Below are positions 16,531-25,472 of a stretch of 64,000 nucleotides of DNA, piece by piece. The translations under genes were made by a program, and so were the position numbers. The notes below the pieces were generated by a model. The model saw nothing but the letters and a program-made list of their open reading frames with translations, did no database searches and had not been told where the DNA came from. The DNA is taken from contig JAGAIM010000104.1 in the NCBI GenBank assembly GCA_017626555.1, positions 1-64,000 on the forward strand. Reading direction: 5' to 3'. The DNA is from Bacteroidales bacterium (lineage in GTDB: Bacteria; Bacteroidota; Bacteroidia; Bacteroidales; UBA932). How positions within the stretch are numbered: position 1 is the first letter of the stretch; each line of letters begins with the position of its first letter.

Positions 16531-17982
16531 ATGAGCATCAAGACAATTTCTATAAATATCGGCAAGGCATTGCTTATCAATGCCTTATTTATGTTTATAG
16601 CGATTCTTATATCACTATATGAGGGAGGAGACTCCGGATTGACACCTCTGACGATAAGTTTTTGCGTGACATTCATCACCGGAATGTTTCCATTCATATT
16701 CGTAAAAGGCAAACAAGAAACATCACTGGCATCCGGATACCTGACAATCGTACTGTCCTGGCTGCTTTCGTTTATATTCGGAATGCTTCCATACGTATTG
16801 TGGGGAGGAGAATTCACTTTGATAAATGCCTGGTTTGAAAGCGTGTCAGGCTATACAACCACAGGCTCAACAATTCTGAATGACATCGAATCACTCCCCA
16901 AGAGTATTCTCTTCTGGAGGTCCTCGACACATTTCATAGGTGGACTGGGAGTGATTGTATTCCTTCTTATGATCATTCCGGACAACAATCCTGCAAAACT
17001 TAAACTCACCCATCTCGAATTTTCAGCACTTTCAAAGGAGGGATACAAATACAAGTCCGGAACAACTGCAAAAGTTATGATTACAGTATATGCAGGACTT
17101 GCCCTTACAGAAAGTCTCCTTCTATGGGCGGCAGGAATGTCTCTGTTCGATGCTGTAAACCACGCATTCAGTACTGTCGCGACAGGTGGCTTCAGCACAA
17201 GGAACACCTCGATTATGTACTATGACTCTATAGCCATTGATATAATAATAACAGTATTTATGGCATTGTCGGCAATGCATTTCGGAGTCATATTCGCCAC
17301 TTTTGCCCAAAGATCGTTGAAACCGCTGAAAAATCCTGTCACCAGATATTATTTAAGCGTCATTGCCATATTCAGCATAATCATCACCTTGTCTCTAAAG
17401 TTTCAAGGCGGCTATGATTCCTGGGGAAACGCTCTGCTGGACTCCACATTCCAGACCGTCAGTTATATTACAACAACCGGATTCGGACAGGCAGATAACG
17501 CATTATGGCCATTGCTGGCAAATACGATACTTCTTTTCGCCGCATTCCATTGCGGATGTTCCGGATCCACAACCGGAGGTATCAAAGCCGACCGAATGTA
17601 CATATCACTCAAGGTAATATACAACGACTTCAAGAAAAGACTGCACCCGAGTTCACTATTCAGGACAAAAGTAGGCAGCAGGGTGCTCGGGGACGAAACC
17701 ATATCCTCGGTATTTCTTTATATCGTTCTGTATATATTCATTACGCTTTTATCATTCATCATTATTCTTATCTGCGGAGTCGATATCGGAGATGCATTTT
17801 CCGGCACCGTAGCATCAATTGGAAATGTCGGTCCGGGTACAGGGTCTATCGGAACAATGGGCAATTATGCGGCAATGCCGGCAGTGGTCAAGTTCGTATT
17901 CACTATAGATATGTTCTTCGGCCGTGTTGAAATCTTCCCTATCCTTATCGTTATTTCTATGTTTTTCAAAAGATCCAAATGA
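16531..17982 (+). CDS. trkH: TrkH-family potassium uptake channel subunit
   Basis: A 483-residue membrane protein with the four M1-P-M2 repeats of the Trk/Ktr family. Selectivity-filter loops are visible as SGYTTTGSTIL, VATGGFSTRN, ITTTGFGQAD and a final SIGNVGPGTGS. It conducts K+ (or Na+) across the inner membrane and normally needs a cytoplasmic TrkA/KtrA RCK subunit; none is present in this window. Its stop codon overlaps the start of the next gene as ATGA, so translation of the LuxR-type regulator is coupled to it. Confidence 0.92.
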   Translation: MSIKTISINIGKALLINALFMFIAILISLYEGGDSGLTPLTISFCVTFITGMFPFIFVKGKQETSLASGYLTIVLSWLLSFIFGMLPYVLWGGEFTLINAWFESVSGYTTTGSTILNDIESLPKSILFWRSSTHFIGGLGVIVFLLMIIPDNNPAKLKLTHLEFSALSKEGYKYKSGTTAKVMITVYAGLALTESLLLWAAGMSLFDAVNHAFSTVATGGFSTRNTSIMYYDSIAIDIIITVFMALSAMHFGVIFATFAQRSLKPLKNPVTRYYLSVIAIFSIIITLSLKFQGGYDSWGNALLDSTFQTVSYITTTGFGQADNALWPLLANTILLFAAFHCGCSGSTTGGIKADRMYISLKVIYNDFKKRLHPSSLFRTKVGSRVLGDETISSVFLYIVLYIFITLLSFIIILICGVDIGDAFSGTVASIGNVGPGTGSIGTMGNYAAMPAVVKFVFTIDMFFGRVEIFPILIVISMFFKRSK

Positions 17983-18554
17983 CACCCTGCATAGCCATAA
18001 TCGAAAGGAATACCCTCTGTTCCATAGCCTTGAGAAACATTCTTTGGGAAGTGTTCGACAATGTGGAAGTCCATCTGTACAATACGATGGATCAGTTCAT
18101 ACGAGATTCCAACAGGCATTTCATACATTTCTTTGTAAACGACGATATCCTTTTCAGAAACATTGACGAATTCATAACCTTAAGGAAGCAGACAACCGTA
18201 TTGACAGAAGGTTCAGGAAGGAGGTTTGAAGATTTCAACATACTCGACATCTCGATGAGCGAGAGTGAAATCAAAAGCAGGATCCTCCGGACGCAACTTG
18301 TAAGCAAATATGAATATCCGGACGAAAAGAAAGGGCGCAGACAGGATAACTTCCTTTCCTCAAGAGAGAAGGAAGTTCTTAAACTTATGATCAAAGGTCT
18401 GATAAACAAAGAGATAGCAGAGGCTCTGAAAGTATCTGTCACAACAGTAATATTCCATAGAAACAACATCTGCGAAAAACTTCAGACCCGGTCGATCGGG
18501 AAACTGACGATTTTCGCAGTGCTGTCGGGAATCATCGATATCAATGAAATCTAG
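17979..18554 (+). CDS. LuxR-type HTH transcription factor with a degenerate receiver-like N-terminus
   Basis: A 191-residue protein. Residues 125-185 form a GerE/LuxR HTH: FLSSREKEVLKLMIKGLINK, then SVTTVIFHRNNICEKL. The first 110 residues resemble a NarL-type receiver (IAIIERNTLCSIALRNIL is like the opening of a receiver) but lack the acidic pocket and a clear phospho-acceptor Asp, so control by phosphorylation is doubtful. It is translationally coupled to trkH (ATGA), which suggests a link to ion or osmotic state (inference). Its 3' end overlaps the convergent GH3 gene by 4 bp. Confidence 0.85.
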   Translation: MTPCIAIIERNTLCSIALRNILWEVFDNVEVHLYNTMDQFIRDSNRHFIHFFVNDDILFRNIDEFITLRKQTTVLTEGSGRRFEDFNILDISMSESEIKSRILRTQLVSKYEYPDEKKGRRQDNFLSSREKEVLKLMIKGLINKEIAEALKVSVTTVIFHRNNICEKLQTRSIGKLTIFAVLSGIIDINEI

Positions 18555-20758
18555 ATCTTCATCTTGAGTTTTCTGAGTTTGGAGAGGTCGGATGAACCGC
18601 CGTAATAGATGATGTATTCACCCGGACCGCCTTCCATATTACCCGTCTCAGGATTGAAAAGGTCGATATCTTCAGGCGAGAGCGTTATCTCAACCACAGC
18701 CTTCTTTCTTGCCTTGATATTGACTCTCTTGAATCCTCTCAGGCTCATCACAGGCCCATCAACATCGTCAACCCTCTTTATATAGACCTGAACCACCTCA
18801 TCTCCATCTATGCGACTGACATTCTTCACTGGAATTCTCAGCACGCCGTCACGAAGCCTTGCCCTTCTGTACTTGAACTTACTGTAACTCAGACCGTGAC
18901 CGAACGGGAAGAGAGGCTTGCCCTTGAAATAACGATAGGTATGTCCTGCCATATCATAGTCTCCGAAATCAGGCAGGTCGGCATCGGAGGCATAGAATGT
19001 CACAGGGAGCCTTCCTGCAGGATTATAGTCCCCGAAAAGGACATCAGCCACCGCCTGGCCTCCGCACTGACCGCCATACCACCCCTGAAGGATCGCATCG
19101 CAGTTCTCCGCTTCCGGAGCAAGAGCCACTGCCGATCCTGAAAGATGAACGAATATTATCGGCTTACCGGTCTTGCCAAGTTCGGCTATATATCTCCTCT
19201 GGGTCTCCGGCAGTTCGATCGACGTTCTGTCACCGCCCTTGAAGCCCTTGAAATTGACTCTCATCTCTTCTCCTTCAAGTTTAGGAGAAAGGCCTCCGAC
19301 AAAGATTATGGCATCCACATCATCAAACATCGCCATATCCATTGATGAAGCCTCGGCACCGCCGGCTCTTGAAAGAGCCTCATCGTGATAATTGCCTTCG
19401 GTCTCGCTATAACTTCCCTCATCCAAAGACTTCTCTGCTATTTCACATCCTTTTGCATAGACGACATTCTCTGCACCCACCTTCGCGGTAAGGCCTTCAA
19501 GGACGGTGACGGTCTTGCGCGGGATACCATTATAGTTGCCCCACATAACAAGCGAATCTGCCGCATTAGGGCCGACAACAGCATATCTGGCATTCCGGTC
19601 CAACGGCAAAATATTATTCCTGTTCTGAAGAAGAGTCATTGTCTCACGCGCCATCTTGAGTGCCAGATCGTTATGTTCGTCACAAGCAAGCAGGTCACGT
19701 GAAACGCCGTTCCATACCACGGAAGATTCCGGATCCATTTCACCAAGTTCGAAACGGGCTCTGAGAATCCTGAAGACCGCCCTGTCAAGGTCTGCATCGG
19801 TCACCTTGCCATCCTTGTAAGCCTGGATCAGGGACGGATATGAACTGCCGCACTCGAGATCTGCTCCGCTTCGTACCGAAAAGGCTGATGCAGCCGCAGG
19901 ATCGTCCGGGAATATATTGTGGCATCCTTCTTCGTGAAAGTCACGCACAGCCCAGCAGTCTGTGACCACTATGCCGTCAAACCCCCACTGTTCGCGGAGA
20001 ATTTTGATCAGCAATTTGTCATTTCCGCAGCAAGGCTTTCCCTCGTATGCATTGTACGCACACATAACCTCCTTGACATCAGTGGTTTTCACCAGGCGCT
20101 CGAATGCATAGAGATAAGTCTCGTTAAGGTCACGCCACGACACTTCCTCTACATTGAAGATGTGGCGTTCATACTCCGGACCGCTGTGGATGGCGAAATG
20201 CTTGAGGCAGGCGTGCAATTTATCATACTGCTGGGTGGTATCACCCTGAAGGCCGTTCACCACAGCACGTCCCATAACAGTCATCAGGTAAGGGTCTTCT
20301 CCGTATGTTTCCTGTCCCCTTCCCCAACGAGGATCGCGGAAAATATTGATGTTAGGTGTCCATACAGTGAGGCCACGATACTGACCTGCATCCCCTCCTT
20401 CACGTGCGGTGCTGAATTTTATTCTCTGCTCCGTCGAAGCCACATCAAATACCTCCTGCAGAAGAAGATCGTTCCAACTGGCAGCCATACCGATGGCCTG
20501 TGGGAATACAGTAGCCAGGCCGTTGCGAGCAGAACCGTGCAGTGCCTCGTTCCACCAATTGTACGGCCTGATGCCAAACTCCGGAATAGCAGGAGACTGA
20601 TAATTCATCAGGGAAATCTTCTGCTCCGTGGAGAGTCTTTCAAGCAGGTCACGAGCCCTTTCATCCGGACTGAACTGAGGATTCTGATAAGGGTAATTCT
20701 GAGAAAAGGCTGTCACAGTAGCCAGCAATGAAATGATTATGAACAGCAGTCGTTTCAT
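18551..20758 (-). CDS. GH3 beta-xylosidase/beta-glucosidase, secreted
   Basis: A 735-residue GH3 glycosidase with a Sec signal peptide (cleavage near AFSQ at residue 20), so it is probably periplasmic. The N-terminal barrel has NWWNEALHG and FRDPRWGRGQETYGEDP, both typical of the beta-xylosidase branch, and the nucleophile Asp267 in GIVVTDCWAV (usually SDW). A C-terminal alpha/beta domain includes AVVGPNAADSLVMWGNYNG, followed by a fibronectin-III-like domain after PFGHGLSYSKF. It releases terminal xylose or glucose from oligosaccharides. It stands alone, without SusCD neighbours. TAAATTTG at 20782-20789 (minus) is a likely -7 box. Confidence 0.92.
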   Translation of the reverse strand: MKRLLFIIISLLATVTAFSQNYPYQNPQFSPDERARDLLERLSTEQKISLMNYQSPAIPEFGIRPYNWWNEALHGSARNGLATVFPQAIGMAASWNDLLLQEVFDVASTEQRIKFSTAREGGDAGQYRGLTVWTPNINIFRDPRWGRGQETYGEDPYLMTVMGRAVVNGLQGDTTQQYDKLHACLKHFAIHSGPEYERHIFNVEEVSWRDLNETYLYAFERLVKTTDVKEVMCAYNAYEGKPCCGNDKLLIKILREQWGFDGIVVTDCWAVRDFHEEGCHNIFPDDPAAASAFSVRSGADLECGSSYPSLIQAYKDGKVTDADLDRAVFRILRARFELGEMDPESSVVWNGVSRDLLACDEHNDLALKMARETMTLLQNRNNILPLDRNARYAVVGPNAADSLVMWGNYNGIPRKTVTVLEGLTAKVGAENVVYAKGCEIAEKSLDEGSYSETEGNYHDEALSRAGGAEASSMDMAMFDDVDAIIFVGGLSPKLEGEEMRVNFKGFKGGDRTSIELPETQRRYIAELGKTGKPIIFVHLSGSAVALAPEAENCDAILQGWYGGQCGGQAVADVLFGDYNPAGRLPVTFYASDADLPDFGDYDMAGHTYRYFKGKPLFPFGHGLSYSKFKYRRARLRDGVLRIPVKNVSRIDGDEVVQVYIKRVDDVDGPVMSLRGFKRVNIKARKKAVVEITLSPEDIDLFNPETGNMEGGPGEYIIYYGGSSDLSKLRKLKMKI

Positions 20759-20781
20759 AGATTTAGATTTATGATTTTTCT

Positions 20782-20789
20782 CAAATTTA
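20782..20789 (-). promoter_or_regulatory. Putative -7 box for the GH3 gene
   Basis: Minus-strand TAAATTTG, 24 bp upstream of the GH3 ATG, in the short divergent region shared with the ECF sigma gene. Confidence 0.4.
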
Positions 20790-20803
20790 GAAAATTAATC
20801 CCA

Positions 20804-20811
20804 TATATTTG
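20804..20811 (+). promoter_or_regulatory. Putative -7 box for the ECF sigma operon
   Basis: Plus-strand TATATTTG, 46 bp upstream of the preferred ATG of the sigma factor gene. This is the housekeeping type of box; any autoregulated ECF promoter is not recognised. Confidence 0.4.
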
Positions 20812-20857
20812 CAACATAAAGAGAAAACCATCGTCATATAGGTGAAAACGAAACTTG

Positions 20858-21349
20858 ATGAAAGACACTATTGACATAGAAAAAGTATATGACACCCACT
20901 CCCGACGGCTGTATAACATCAGTTTGAGGATTACAGGGAACGGGGCAGATGCTGAGGAAATAATGCACGACAGTCTTCTCCAATACTGGAAATTCCGGAA
21001 CAAAGAGCAGATCAGAGACCTCCCCAGATGGCTTACAAGCATCTGCATCAGAAAATCCATCGACAGGCTCAGAGAGAGAAGCCGATGGAATGATTTTCTG
21101 GAAGATTACGAAGATCCGGCCCTTGAAGAGGCTCCTGAAGAAGAAGGGGAATATACAGTTGCAGTCGTTCTGAAGGCATTATGCAGACTACCTGACCATT
21201 ACAGGGCAATCGTATCCCTACATCTGTTCGAAGGATTTGATTATCAGGAAATTGCCCAATTGACAGGGAGCAAGGAAAGTACTGTAAGAAGTCTGTTTAT
21301 GCGAGGCAGGAAACTATTGGCGGAAACTATAAAGCACATCAGGATATGA
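20858..21349 (+). CDS. ECF (sigma-70 family) RNA polymerase sigma factor
   Basis: A 163-residue sigma factor. Region 2 is visible as YDTHSRRLYNISLRITGN with AEEIMHDSLLQYWKF and the promoter-melting part LPRWLTSICIRKSIDRLRER; region 4 has LPDHYRAIVSLHLFEGFDYQEIAQ and a recognition helix SKESTVRSLFMRGRKLLA. The ATG at 20858 is preferred to the TTG one codon earlier. The next gene overlaps by ATGA and encodes a single-pass membrane protein, the normal place for an anti-sigma factor. It likely turns on envelope genes including the DUF2807 gene downstream (inference). Confidence 0.93.
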   Translation: MKDTIDIEKVYDTHSRRLYNISLRITGNGADAEEIMHDSLLQYWKFRNKEQIRDLPRWLTSICIRKSIDRLRERSRWNDFLEDYEDPALEEAPEEEGEYTVAVVLKALCRLPDHYRAIVSLHLFEGFDYQEIAQLTGSKESTVRSLFMRGRKLLAETIKHIRI

Positions 21350-21804
21350 GCGGAATAGAGAAATATATAAGGGAAAACATCGAAGATTTCGATGCTTATC
21401 CGGTACCGGAAGGCAGCAGGGAGGCCTTTATGAAAAAGGTAAAGGCTGAAAGAAGCAGAGGCGGATTGAGGACAATTCTAGTAACAATCTCATCGATGGC
21501 GGCTGCGGCTGCAATTGCATTCCTCCTTGCACCAGGCAGTCTGGCGCACGACATAGAGAAGCAGCACAGGAAACTGGCTTCAAAGGAAACGGAGATTCTG
21601 ACATTGATAGCCGAAACATCCCCGGAGAATCTTGAGAGTGTGATGAATACCATCAGGGCTGTAACCTCCGAGGCGGTTCCTTTTGAAGAACAACTGCCGG
21701 AAGAAATGGTGGGAAAAAGCAGGAAACAGATCCTAAAGGAATACTATGACATCAAATACAAGGCACTGGAAACAATACTTGAACAATATACAGAAACATA
21801 TTAA
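21346..21804 (+). CDS. Putative anti-sigma factor, single-pass membrane protein
   Basis: A 152-residue protein that I do not recognise at family level. It has a cytoplasmic N-terminus (about 40 residues with SGIEKYIRENIEDFDAYPVP), one membrane helix (TILVTISSMAAAAAIAFLLA, about residues 43-63) and a helical periplasmic part of about 90 residues rich in Glu. Position (ATGA overlap with the ECF sigma gene) and topology fit an anti-sigma factor, though no zinc-binding ZAS motif (HxxxCxxC) is present. Related Bacteroidota genes next to ECF factors have the same layout. Confidence 0.72.
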   Translation: MSGIEKYIRENIEDFDAYPVPEGSREAFMKKVKAERSRGGLRTILVTISSMAAAAAIAFLLAPGSLAHDIEKQHRKLASKETEILTLIAETSPENLESVMNTIRAVTSEAVPFEEQLPEEMVGKSRKQILKEYYDIKYKALETILEQYTETY

Positions 21805-21816
21805 AACGGACAGATT

Positions 21817-22695
21817 ATGAAAAAGTTATTATTGACAATCGCAACCGCTGCATTATCATTTCTTGCCCTGAGCGCAGAGGAAAAGACAAAGGTTTATGAA
21901 TTCGGTGACATCACTAGACTCGAGGTAAGTTTCCTGTATGAAGTCCATATCACAGAGGGCACTTCAGGAAAGGTCACAGTAGTCTATGAAAGTGATTATG
22001 AGAAGCATCTAAGGGTGAAGTACCGTGAAAGCGATTCACACCTCCTGCTGCATCTGAATGATATTCCGAAAAAGTTCAAGAGAGGAGATCAGCCTCACAT
22101 CAACGTATATATAGAAATGGATCGCATTGATGCAATAACATTGATGGGAGCCGGTAAGGCGTTTTTTGACGGCGAGTTCACAAGCGGGAATCTGCGCATA
22201 GATATGTCCGGTGCCTCCGGGCTATCCGGTCTTGAAGTGGAAGGGGCCAATCTTAATATGAACTGTTCAGGAGCCGTCAAGACAGGAATAACCGGTAACT
22301 TTGAAAGAAGTGTCAACATCGAAATGAGCGGTGCAGCCGCAGGAAGGCTGAATATAAACACTCCCGAACTTAATGGAGAACTAAGCGGGGCCTGTTCATT
22401 GGCCTACGAGGGAGATGCGGATGACTGTGAGTTCGAATGTTCGGGAGCCTGCAAATTGGAACTAAGCGGCAGAGGGAAGCGACTCGATCTGGAAGGCTCG
22501 GGTGCCTGCAGATTGAACACAAGGTATTTCGCGGCAGATGAGGTAGCACTGGAGTTGAGCGGAGCCAGCAGAGCAGAAGCCTATGCCGGGAAAGTCCTGA
22601 GATATGATGTCTCAAGAACCTGCAAACTGACTTATTTCGGAGATCCGAAACTGGTCAATCTCAGCAATGATGACAATGTAGTCAAGGGATATTAG
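21817..22695 (+). CDS. DUF2807 head-GIN domain protein, exported
   Basis: A 292-residue protein with a Sec signal peptide ending near LSAEE and a long beta-helical body. The body repeats S-G-A units (DMSGASGLSGLEV, NCSGAVKTGI, EMSGAAAGRL, ELSGACSLAY, ECSGACKLEL, EGSGACRLN, ELSGASRAEA) at about 20-residue spacing, the hallmark of DUF2807, once called a putative auto-transporter adhesin domain. Location should be periplasm or cell surface; biochemical role is unknown. It is the third gene of the sigma/anti-sigma operon, 12 bp after the anti-sigma gene, and its end overlaps the convergent kinase gene by 4 bp. Confidence 0.88.
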   Translation: MKKLLLTIATAALSFLALSAEEKTKVYEFGDITRLEVSFLYEVHITEGTSGKVTVVYESDYEKHLRVKYRESDSHLLLHLNDIPKKFKRGDQPHINVYIEMDRIDAITLMGAGKAFFDGEFTSGNLRIDMSGASGLSGLEVEGANLNMNCSGAVKTGITGNFERSVNIEMSGAAAGRLNINTPELNGELSGACSLAYEGDADDCEFECSGACKLELSGRGKRLDLEGSGACRLNTRYFAADEVALELSGASRAEAYAGKVLRYDVSRTCKLTYFGDPKLVNLSNDDNVVKGY

Positions 22696-23492
22696 TCCTC
22701 GTGCCTGCGGAGGGAGAAGAAGAACTGAAGTCCTCCCCACTGACGGTTGATCACGCGAATGTCGCCTCCGTGGAACTTGACGGCATTCTTCACTATGGAA
22801 AGTCCGAGGCCGGATCCGCCTACATCGCGGGTACGGCCTTCTTCTATGCGGTAGAATCGTTCGAATATATTATCCAGATGTTCTGACGGAACACCTTCTC
22901 CAGTATCGTAATAGGTGAGATAGCAGAATTTCTCGATGACACTATAACATTCCAGATGAATGACTATATCGTTTCCCGCATATTTGAGGCTATTCTCGAC
23001 CAGATTTCTGATGATTGTATAAACCAATGTCTTGTTACCTGTAAGAACTGTACCAGGACTAAGCATATTCTCCACCTGAATTTTCTGAGCAACAATCCGG
23101 TCTCGGAATTCTTCAAAGACTTCGTTTGCAACGTCGTACAGATCGATATTTTCCTTCTGAAACTTAGACGATTTCTCCTCCATCTTGCTGATAAGTGCCA
23201 TATCCGTGATAAGTTCAGCAAGACGAAGTGTCTGATTATAAGCCTTTTCAATAAAATCCTGTTTCCTTTCAGGAGCCATATCCGGACAAGCGATCAGCGT
23301 TTCGAGATATCCCCTTATCGTAGTCACCGGGGTACGCAATTCGTGCGCTATATTGCTCGTCATCTGTTTCTTGAGTTTGCTTTTCTGCCTTGCTTCCGCT
23401 TCTGAGACCTTCTTGTGTACTCTCCAATAGATAATTCCTGCCAGGACAGCCATAACCACTCCTGCAAGTATGTATAACCAAAGATATTTCAT
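22692..23492 (-). CDS. PhoR-like sensor histidine kinase
   Basis: A 266-residue kinase from the ATG at 23492, which overlaps the regulator stop as TGATG. One N-terminal membrane helix (YLWLYILAGVVMAVLAGIIYW) and almost no periplasmic part, then a HisKA domain (SNIAHELRTPVTTIRGYLETL), and an ATPase domain with NLVENSLKYAG, YDTGEGVP and GGSGLGLSIVKNAV. With so little extracytoplasmic sequence it probably senses a membrane or cytoplasmic cue, or works with a partner. It pairs with the PhoB-like regulator encoded just upstream. Confidence 0.92.
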   Translation of the reverse strand: MKYLWLYILAGVVMAVLAGIIYWRVHKKVSEAEARQKSKLKKQMTSNIAHELRTPVTTIRGYLETLIACPDMAPERKQDFIEKAYNQTLRLAELITDMALISKMEEKSSKFQKENIDLYDVANEVFEEFRDRIVAQKIQVENMLSPGTVLTGNKTLVYTIIRNLVENSLKYAGNDIVIHLECYSVIEKFCYLTYYDTGEGVPSEHLDNIFERFYRIEEGRTRDVGGSGLGLSIVKNAVKFHGGDIRVINRQWGGLQFFFSLRRHED

Positions 23493-24172
23493 CACTCAGC
23501 ACAATTGAACACATAGCCATAGCCAGTGCGGTTTGTAAGGTAATTCTTGCAGGAACCGAGTTTGCTCCTTATTCTGGCGATATGTACATCGACAGTTCGA
23601 TCAAGGACGTATGGTGCGTCTTTCCACAATTCATCGATTATATTCTCACGGGAGAATATCTGTCCGGGGTGAGAGGCCAATAACAGAAGAACCTCAAACT
23701 CCTTCTTGGAGAAAGCAACAGGTTCTCCGTTGACATAGACCATCTTACGTTCCTTGTCGATCCTGATCTCACCTATATGAATCATATCTGATGTTTCCGA
23801 TACGCTGGCTGTTCTTTTCAAGACAGCCTTTACTCTGGCTATGACCTCCTGTATGGAAAAGGGTTTCGGAATATAGTCATCCCCACCGGCTGAGAAACCG
23901 GCAAGAAGATCGTCAGGATCAGTCCTGGCTGTAAGAAAAATAATCGGAATCTCGTTATGGTGTTCATTCCTGAGCACTTCTGCCATACGGAGGCCTGACA
24001 TTCCTCCCATCATAACATCAAGCAGTATCAGACAATGGTCGGAAGACAACATCTCCAGGGCCTCCTCTGCGGAAGAGGCACAATCCACCTTATAACCGGC
24101 ATTCTCAAGATTGAACTGAAGGATTTCCCTTATGCCAGCCTCATCGTCAACAATCATCAACTTCTTTTCCAT
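23492..24172 (-). CDS. PhoB/OmpR-family response regulator
   Basis: A 226-residue regulator. The start is placed at the ATG at 24172 (MEKKLMIVDDEAG), since longer forms add an unrelated hydrophobic leader and would include the promoter. The receiver has the acidic pair in IVDDE, the phospho-Asp in CLILLDVMMGGMSGL, and a Lys in YIPKPF; the C-terminal winged helix carries FSKKEFEVLLLLASHPGQIF and RTVDVHIARIRSKLG. It forms a two-gene operon with the kinase. The locus converges on the DUF2807 operon, a possible regulatory link (inference). Confidence 0.94.
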   Translation of the reverse strand: MEKKLMIVDDEAGIREILQFNLENAGYKVDCASSAEEALEMLSSDHCLILLDVMMGGMSGLRMAEVLRNEHHNEIPIIFLTARTDPDDLLAGFSAGGDDYIPKPFSIQEVIARVKAVLKRTASVSETSDMIHIGEIRIDKERKMVYVNGEPVAFSKKEFEVLLLLASHPGQIFSRENIIDELWKDAPYVLDRTVDVHIARIRSKLGSCKNYLTNRTGYGYVFNCAE

Positions 24173-24190
24173 ATCAAATCTATTGTTACG

Positions 24191-24198
24191 CAAATGTA
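24191..24198 (-). promoter_or_regulatory. Putative -7 box for the response regulator operon
   Basis: Minus-strand TACATTTG, 18 bp upstream of the ATG at 24172. Its position makes the leader very short and excludes the longer upstream starts. Confidence 0.45.
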
Positions 24199-24243
24199 AC
24201 AAAAACTTAACACAAAACATTAGGCAGATCCGGAAAATCGGTT

Positions 24244-24457
24244 TACCTTTGCACACGAGTTGATCAGAGAATCATTCTCAGGTTCTCACAACTTATTGGT
24301 TATTAGTTTTAGTGTTATTAATTATGTGGTTAGTATGAGGTTCCCCGCGGGATGCGGCGAGCCTTATTTGTTTTACCCCACCCCCGAAGAAATACTTAAA
24401 AAGAACCACCGCTCCTCTCGCAGGCCACGGTGGTATATGAAGTCTTTCATTTTTTAA
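24244..24457 (+). ncRNA. Candidate non-coding transcript or leader between the PhoB-like and AraC genes
   Basis: This 436-bp gene-free stretch has a plus-strand TACCTTTG box (24244-24251), then a GC-rich structured part, a hairpin ACCACCG...CGGTGGT at about 24407-24434, and a run of T at 24451-24456. Together these look like a short transcript of about 200 nt with its own end. A 40-codon reading frame inside (from the ATG at 24335) has no recognisable similarity. I could not match it to 6S, SRP, tmRNA or a riboswitch. The next 150 bp hold only the promoter of the AraC gene. Confidence 0.3.
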
Positions 24458-24582
24458 GTCCGGATATATGAAATTATCCGATTACCTTGTGTGTTCCGCA
24501 AAATTCGTTATTATTCAGATTATTACAAAGTGCAGTTTCCGCTAATAAATAAGCACAATCCGGCTATGTGTAAAAAAAGTGC

Positions 24583-24590
24583 TATATTTG
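24583..24590 (+). promoter_or_regulatory. Putative -7 box for the AraC-family gene
   Basis: TATATTTG 18 bp upstream of the ATG at 24609. It supports that start, because upstream alternatives would fall in the promoter. Confidence 0.45.
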
Positions 24591-24608
24591 TCGGGAAAAC
24601 GAACAATT

Positions 24609-25472
24609 ATGGGTACTTACACATTCAGAGAATACGGACAGGATAGGATAAAAATATACGAAATCAACGGGGAAATAAACCTCAAAGCCCCCATCAGGGC
24701 ACACAATTATCATCTGATATTGCTCACGTCAGGTGAAATCACTGTGGATATCAATTTCAGAGTATTTGAGATGAAACCGCATTCCACACTGCATATTTCC
24801 TCAGGTGAGATCATAAAACAATTATATGTTTCTAAAGAAATCTATGGTTTCCACATAGTCTTCAGTCCCGGATTCCAGACTGAAATCCGCACTACCCGCA
24901 AATCACCTATCAGCATCCAGTTGAAAAAGGAATTTCCATATCAGGAATTTTCAGATACAGAATATTCATTTCTTGAATCATCCGTATTCAAACTTATCAG
25001 ATATATCAAAGATACCGGGCATCACTACCAACCGATAGTGATAAAGAACGAGGTGCACAACCTGCTCCTGGACATATCAGACAAGCGTAGAAAAGAACAC
25101 ACTGGACTCAACACCAATGCCGGTCATCAGGAGATGATCAGAGAGCGTTTCCGTAATCTGGTGGAAGGAAACAGCGACCGCCAGCATAACGTGAACTGGT
25201 ATGCCGAGGCAATGAGGATATCGCCTGACTATCTCTCAAAGATCATAAGGGAATACGACGGTACTTCAGCCAGAGTATGGATCAATAGAGCCATCATCAG
25301 AAAGGCGGAGTTTCTTATGCGCCAGTCAGACCTGACCTTGAAGGAAATCAGCAGCAGACTCAACTTCCCGGATCAGTCAGGATTCGGAAGATTCTTTAAA
25401 AGCAATACCGGTAAATCGCCTAAGGAATTCAGGCAAGAATTGTATGATCAAGAAGGATCTTCACTCCCATAA
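24609..25472 (+). CDS. AraC-family transcriptional regulator
   Basis: A 287-residue regulator. The ATG at 24609 (MGTYTFREYG) is chosen from the promoter position. The N-terminal 150 residues form a cupin-like effector domain (NYHLILLTSGEITVDINFRVFE); the C-terminal 100 residues hold the double HTH: NWYAEAMRISPDYLSKIIRE and DLTLKEISSRLNFPDQSGFG, ending FKSNTGKSPKEFRQE. The ligand is unknown and no divergent target gene adjoins it. Its last 44 bp overlap the end of convergent mntP. Confidence 0.9.
   Translation: MGTYTFREYGQDRIKIYEINGEINLKAPIRAHNYHLILLTSGEITVDINFRVFEMKPHSTLHISSGEIIKQLYVSKEIYGFHIVFSPGFQTEIRTTRKSPISIQLKKEFPYQEFSDTEYSFLESSVFKLIRYIKDTGHHYQPIVIKNEVHNLLLDISDKRRKEHTGLNTNAGHQEMIRERFRNLVEGNSDRQHNVNWYAEAMRISPDYLSKIIREYDGTSARVWINRAIIRKAEFLMRQSDLTLKEISSRLNFPDQSGFGRFFKSNTGKSPKEFRQELYDQEGSSLP

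Noticed and set aside
24260..24457. A 65-codon frame in the gap between the PhoB-like and AraC genes
   Set aside because: No family resemblance and odd composition; the region is better explained as a promoter with a structured transcript.
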